This document shows positions 5,580 through 7,106 of a stretch of DNA of 7,106 nt, in pieces. The first letter of the stretch is position 1. Every line of letters begins with the position of its first letter. Origin of the DNA: Actinomycetota bacterium (lineage in GTDB: Bacteria > Actinomycetota > Actinomycetes > S36-B12 > UBA5976). The position numbers were made by a program, and so were the translations under genes. The notes beneath the pieces were generated by a model, which saw nothing but the letters and a program-made list of their open reading frames with translations, did not search any database and was not told the DNA's origin. The stretch covers positions 1-7,106 of the forward strand of contig WLEH01000055.1 in assembly GCA_009704345.1 (NCBI GenBank), in the 5' to 3' direction.

Positions 5580-6257
5580 ATGAGATTAGCCCCAGCACAA
5601 CTTCGGCTGCTTTATTTGATCAATGCTATTTCAGCCGGAATTGGATTTGCAATTCAATTTGTCATTAATCTGTTTGACTTAGTTCCAGTTGATGATGAGT
5701 TTCCAACACTGCTAGGGGGCCATGCTGCTGGAATAGCTGGCGCAGTTGGTCGATTAACTGATTCGTTCAGTTATTTCACCATCTGGAGCAATCTCATGGT
5801 GCTTGGTGTTATGACGGCGCTCTATCGAAATCCAAATCGAGACAGTTTTAAGTTTCGCACCCTGCGGCTGGACAGCGTGTTGATGATCACGGTAACTGGA
5901 GTGGTTTATCACGTTTTAATTGCGCCTTACTATCCACCAATTAGTTGGAACCGCTATTCCGATATCTTTTTACACACAATTACACCGATTTTGACTTTGT
6001 TTATTTGGCTGTTAGTTGGGCCTCGGAAATGGATTAATCTCAGAGTTGTCTTTGCCGCATTGTTGATTCCAATTGGCTGGCTTGGTTACACCCTATTTCG
6101 CGGCATTGTGATTGGTCGCTATCCATACGACTTCTTAGATGTGATCACCCATGGCTATCTGCCAGTGCTAATTACGGCCGCGATGATAATCGTAGTTGGA
6201 TTAATTGCTGCGCTGTTTTATCTATTACTAGATAAAGTGCTACCAATCAATAATTAA
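5580..6257 (+). CDS. Pr6Pr-type six-helix membrane protein
   Basis: Integral membrane protein of 225 residues that I recognise as the Pr6Pr family; its biochemical function is not established. Hydrophobic segments lie near residues 8-31, 62-82, 98-116, 128-147, 153-174 and 193-218. Conserved-looking blocks are SYFTIWSNLMV (64-74), VVYHVLIAP (108-116), LHTITPILTLFIWLLVGPR (131-149) and TLFRGIVIGRYPYDFLD (171-187). Histidines 111, 132 and 191 at or near membrane segments are candidates for functional positions, which is an inference. The ATG at 5580 has no strong Shine-Dalgarno. The gene follows the carboxypeptidase by 36 bases without a visible terminator, so co-transcription is likely. Its TAA overlaps the stop of the convergent aminotransferase gene. 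Confidence 0.85.
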   Translation: MRLAPAQLRLLYLINAISAGIGFAIQFVINLFDLVPVDDEFPTLLGGHAAGIAGAVGRLTDSFSYFTIWSNLMVLGVMTALYRNPNRDSFKFRTLRLDSVLMITVTGVVYHVLIAPYYPPISWNRYSDIFLHTITPILTLFIWLLVGPRKWINLRVVFAALLIPIGWLGYTLFRGIVIGRYPYDFLDVITHGYLPVLITAAMIIVVGLIAALFYLLLDKVLPINN

Positions 6258-7106
6258 ACTCCGGTGTAGTAGTGGGAAATTTTGGTCAGTCCCGCATCAA
6301 TAATCGCAAACCCTTCGGCAAGTTCAGCCGCTGAAACATTGCACGGCGGCACAATATGCATGCGATTAAAGTGAACAAACGGCAACAGGCCTGCTGATCG
6401 ACAATGTGCAGTTAATTCGGTCATCGCAGGGCTAGAGCCACCATATGGTGCCAGCGGCGCGCGAGTTGCTCGATCGGTTACTAAATCCATTCCCCAGAAC
6501 ACCCCAAGACCACGAATATCACCAATTAATTTATGTTTATCAGCTAATTCATTGAGTGCAGGCTTAATCACAGTTTCACCAATAGTCCGAGCATGCTCAA
6601 CAATTTTTTCGTCTTCCATTACCTCAATTACCGCAACTGCCGAAGCGCAAGCTAACGGATGTCCGCTATAGGTAAGGCCGCCTGGGAATACCCGTTGATC
6701 AAATGTCTGGGCAATTTCATCTGAGATGATGACGCCACCTAGCGGGACGTAACCTGAGTTAACTCCTTTGGCAAACACAATTAGATCTGGCACCGCACTA
6801 AAGTGTTGATAAGCAAACCAAGAGCCAGTGCGACCAAAGCCAGCCATCACTTCATCTGCAATCCAAACAATTCCATACTTATCGCAGAGCGCACGAACGC
6901 CAGCAAGATAACCAGGCGGCGGCACCAAGATGCCATTTGTGCCAACGACCGACTCAATCAAGATTGCGGCAATTGTGTTTGGTCCTTCAAACTGAATTAC
7001 TTGCTCCAAGTGAGCCAGCGCCCGCTCTGCTTCTTGCTCTTCACTGGTTGACCAAAATGGGGAACGATATAAGTACGGACCAAAGAAATGGATGTGACCA
7101 TAACTA
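6254..7106 (-). CDS. Class III PLP-dependent aminotransferase, 5' end outside window
   Basis: Cytoplasmic fold-type I aminotransferase moving an amino group from an omega-amino compound or amino acid to a keto acid. 283 codons are visible, roughly the last two thirds of a family length of about 430-450, open at the right edge. The visible part starts SYGHIHFFGPYLYRS. WIADEVMAGFGRTG carries the PLP-contacting Asp, FAKGVNSGYVPLG carries the Schiff-base Lys (codon at 6769-6767), and GGLTYSGHPLA carries the phosphate-binding Thr. LLPFVHFNRMHIVPPC marks the C-terminal domain. A TTG at 7009 could be misread as a start, but the frame continues upstream with clear homologous sequence, so that codon is an internal Leu. 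From memory the pattern resembles proteins annotated as taurine- or beta-alanine-pyruvate aminotransferase or the generic 'aspartate aminotransferase family'. I do not assign a substrate. The gene is convergent with the Pr6Pr gene, with a four-base overlap. Confidence 0.93.
   Translation of the reverse strand, partial: SYGHIHFFGPYLYRSPFWSTSEEQEAERALAHLEQVIQFEGPNTIAAILIESVVGTNGILVPPPGYLAGVRALCDKYGIVWIADEVMAGFGRTGSWFAYQHFSAVPDLIVFAKGVNSGYVPLGGVIISDEIAQTFDQRVFPGGLTYSGHPLACASAVAVIEVMEDEKIVEHARTIGETVIKPALNELADKHKLIGDIRGLGVFWGMDLVTDRATRAPLAPYGGSSPAMTELTAHCRSAGLLPFVHFNRMHIVPPCNVSAAELAEGFAIIDAGLTKISHYYTGV

Noticed and set aside
6254..7009. Aminotransferase as a complete 251-residue gene starting at TTG 7009
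   Set aside because: The frame stays open to the window edge and the upstream residues (FFGPYLYRSPFW) are typical of the family, so the gene is truncated by the window only.

Overview
The window looks like chromosomal DNA of a small-genome, moderate-GC actinobacterium. I infer this from the class III aminotransferase, which resembles actinobacterial versions, the Pr6Pr-type membrane protein, the trypsin-plus-fibronectin-III secreted protease, and weak or absent Shine-Dalgarno sites at several starts. The standard code with TGA and TAA stops fits. A free-living planktonic lineage is plausible, but the assignment rests on recognition of families, not on a search. There is no transposase, phage gene, CRISPR array, rRNA or tRNA that I can see.

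Left part, all on the minus strand (transcribed right to left): a secreted trypsin-family protease carrying FN3 and PDZ domains (2624-4540), an EamA-type ten-helix transporter 34 bases behind it (1660-2589), then a 371-base non-coding stretch (1289-1659), then the start of a family 5 solute-binding protein of an ABC peptide/oligosaccharide importer (1-1288, running off the left edge). The 371-base stretch holds a perfect E. coli-type DnaA box, two inverted repeats, and a long hairpin that abuts the strong ribosome binding site of the solute-binding protein.

Centre and right: a 97-base divergent spacer (4541-4637) separates the protease from a plus-strand pair, a D-alanyl-D-alanine carboxypeptidase (4638-5543) and a six-helix Pr6Pr-type membrane protein (5580-6257). 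The pair meets tail to tail with a class III PLP aminotransferase on the minus strand (6254-7106, running off the right edge). The two stop codons share one TTAA.

The gene set is mostly cell-envelope and uptake: nutrient capture (solute-binding protein), small-molecule export or import (EamA), extracellular proteolysis, peptidoglycan trimming, and an amino-group-transfer enzyme. No single pathway joins them visibly. The most unusual item is the protease: its first FN3 domain appears to be split by a whole PDZ domain, and its signal peptide seems to end exactly at the residue that must become the free N-terminus of an active trypsin-fold enzyme. No clearly new multi-gene system was found.
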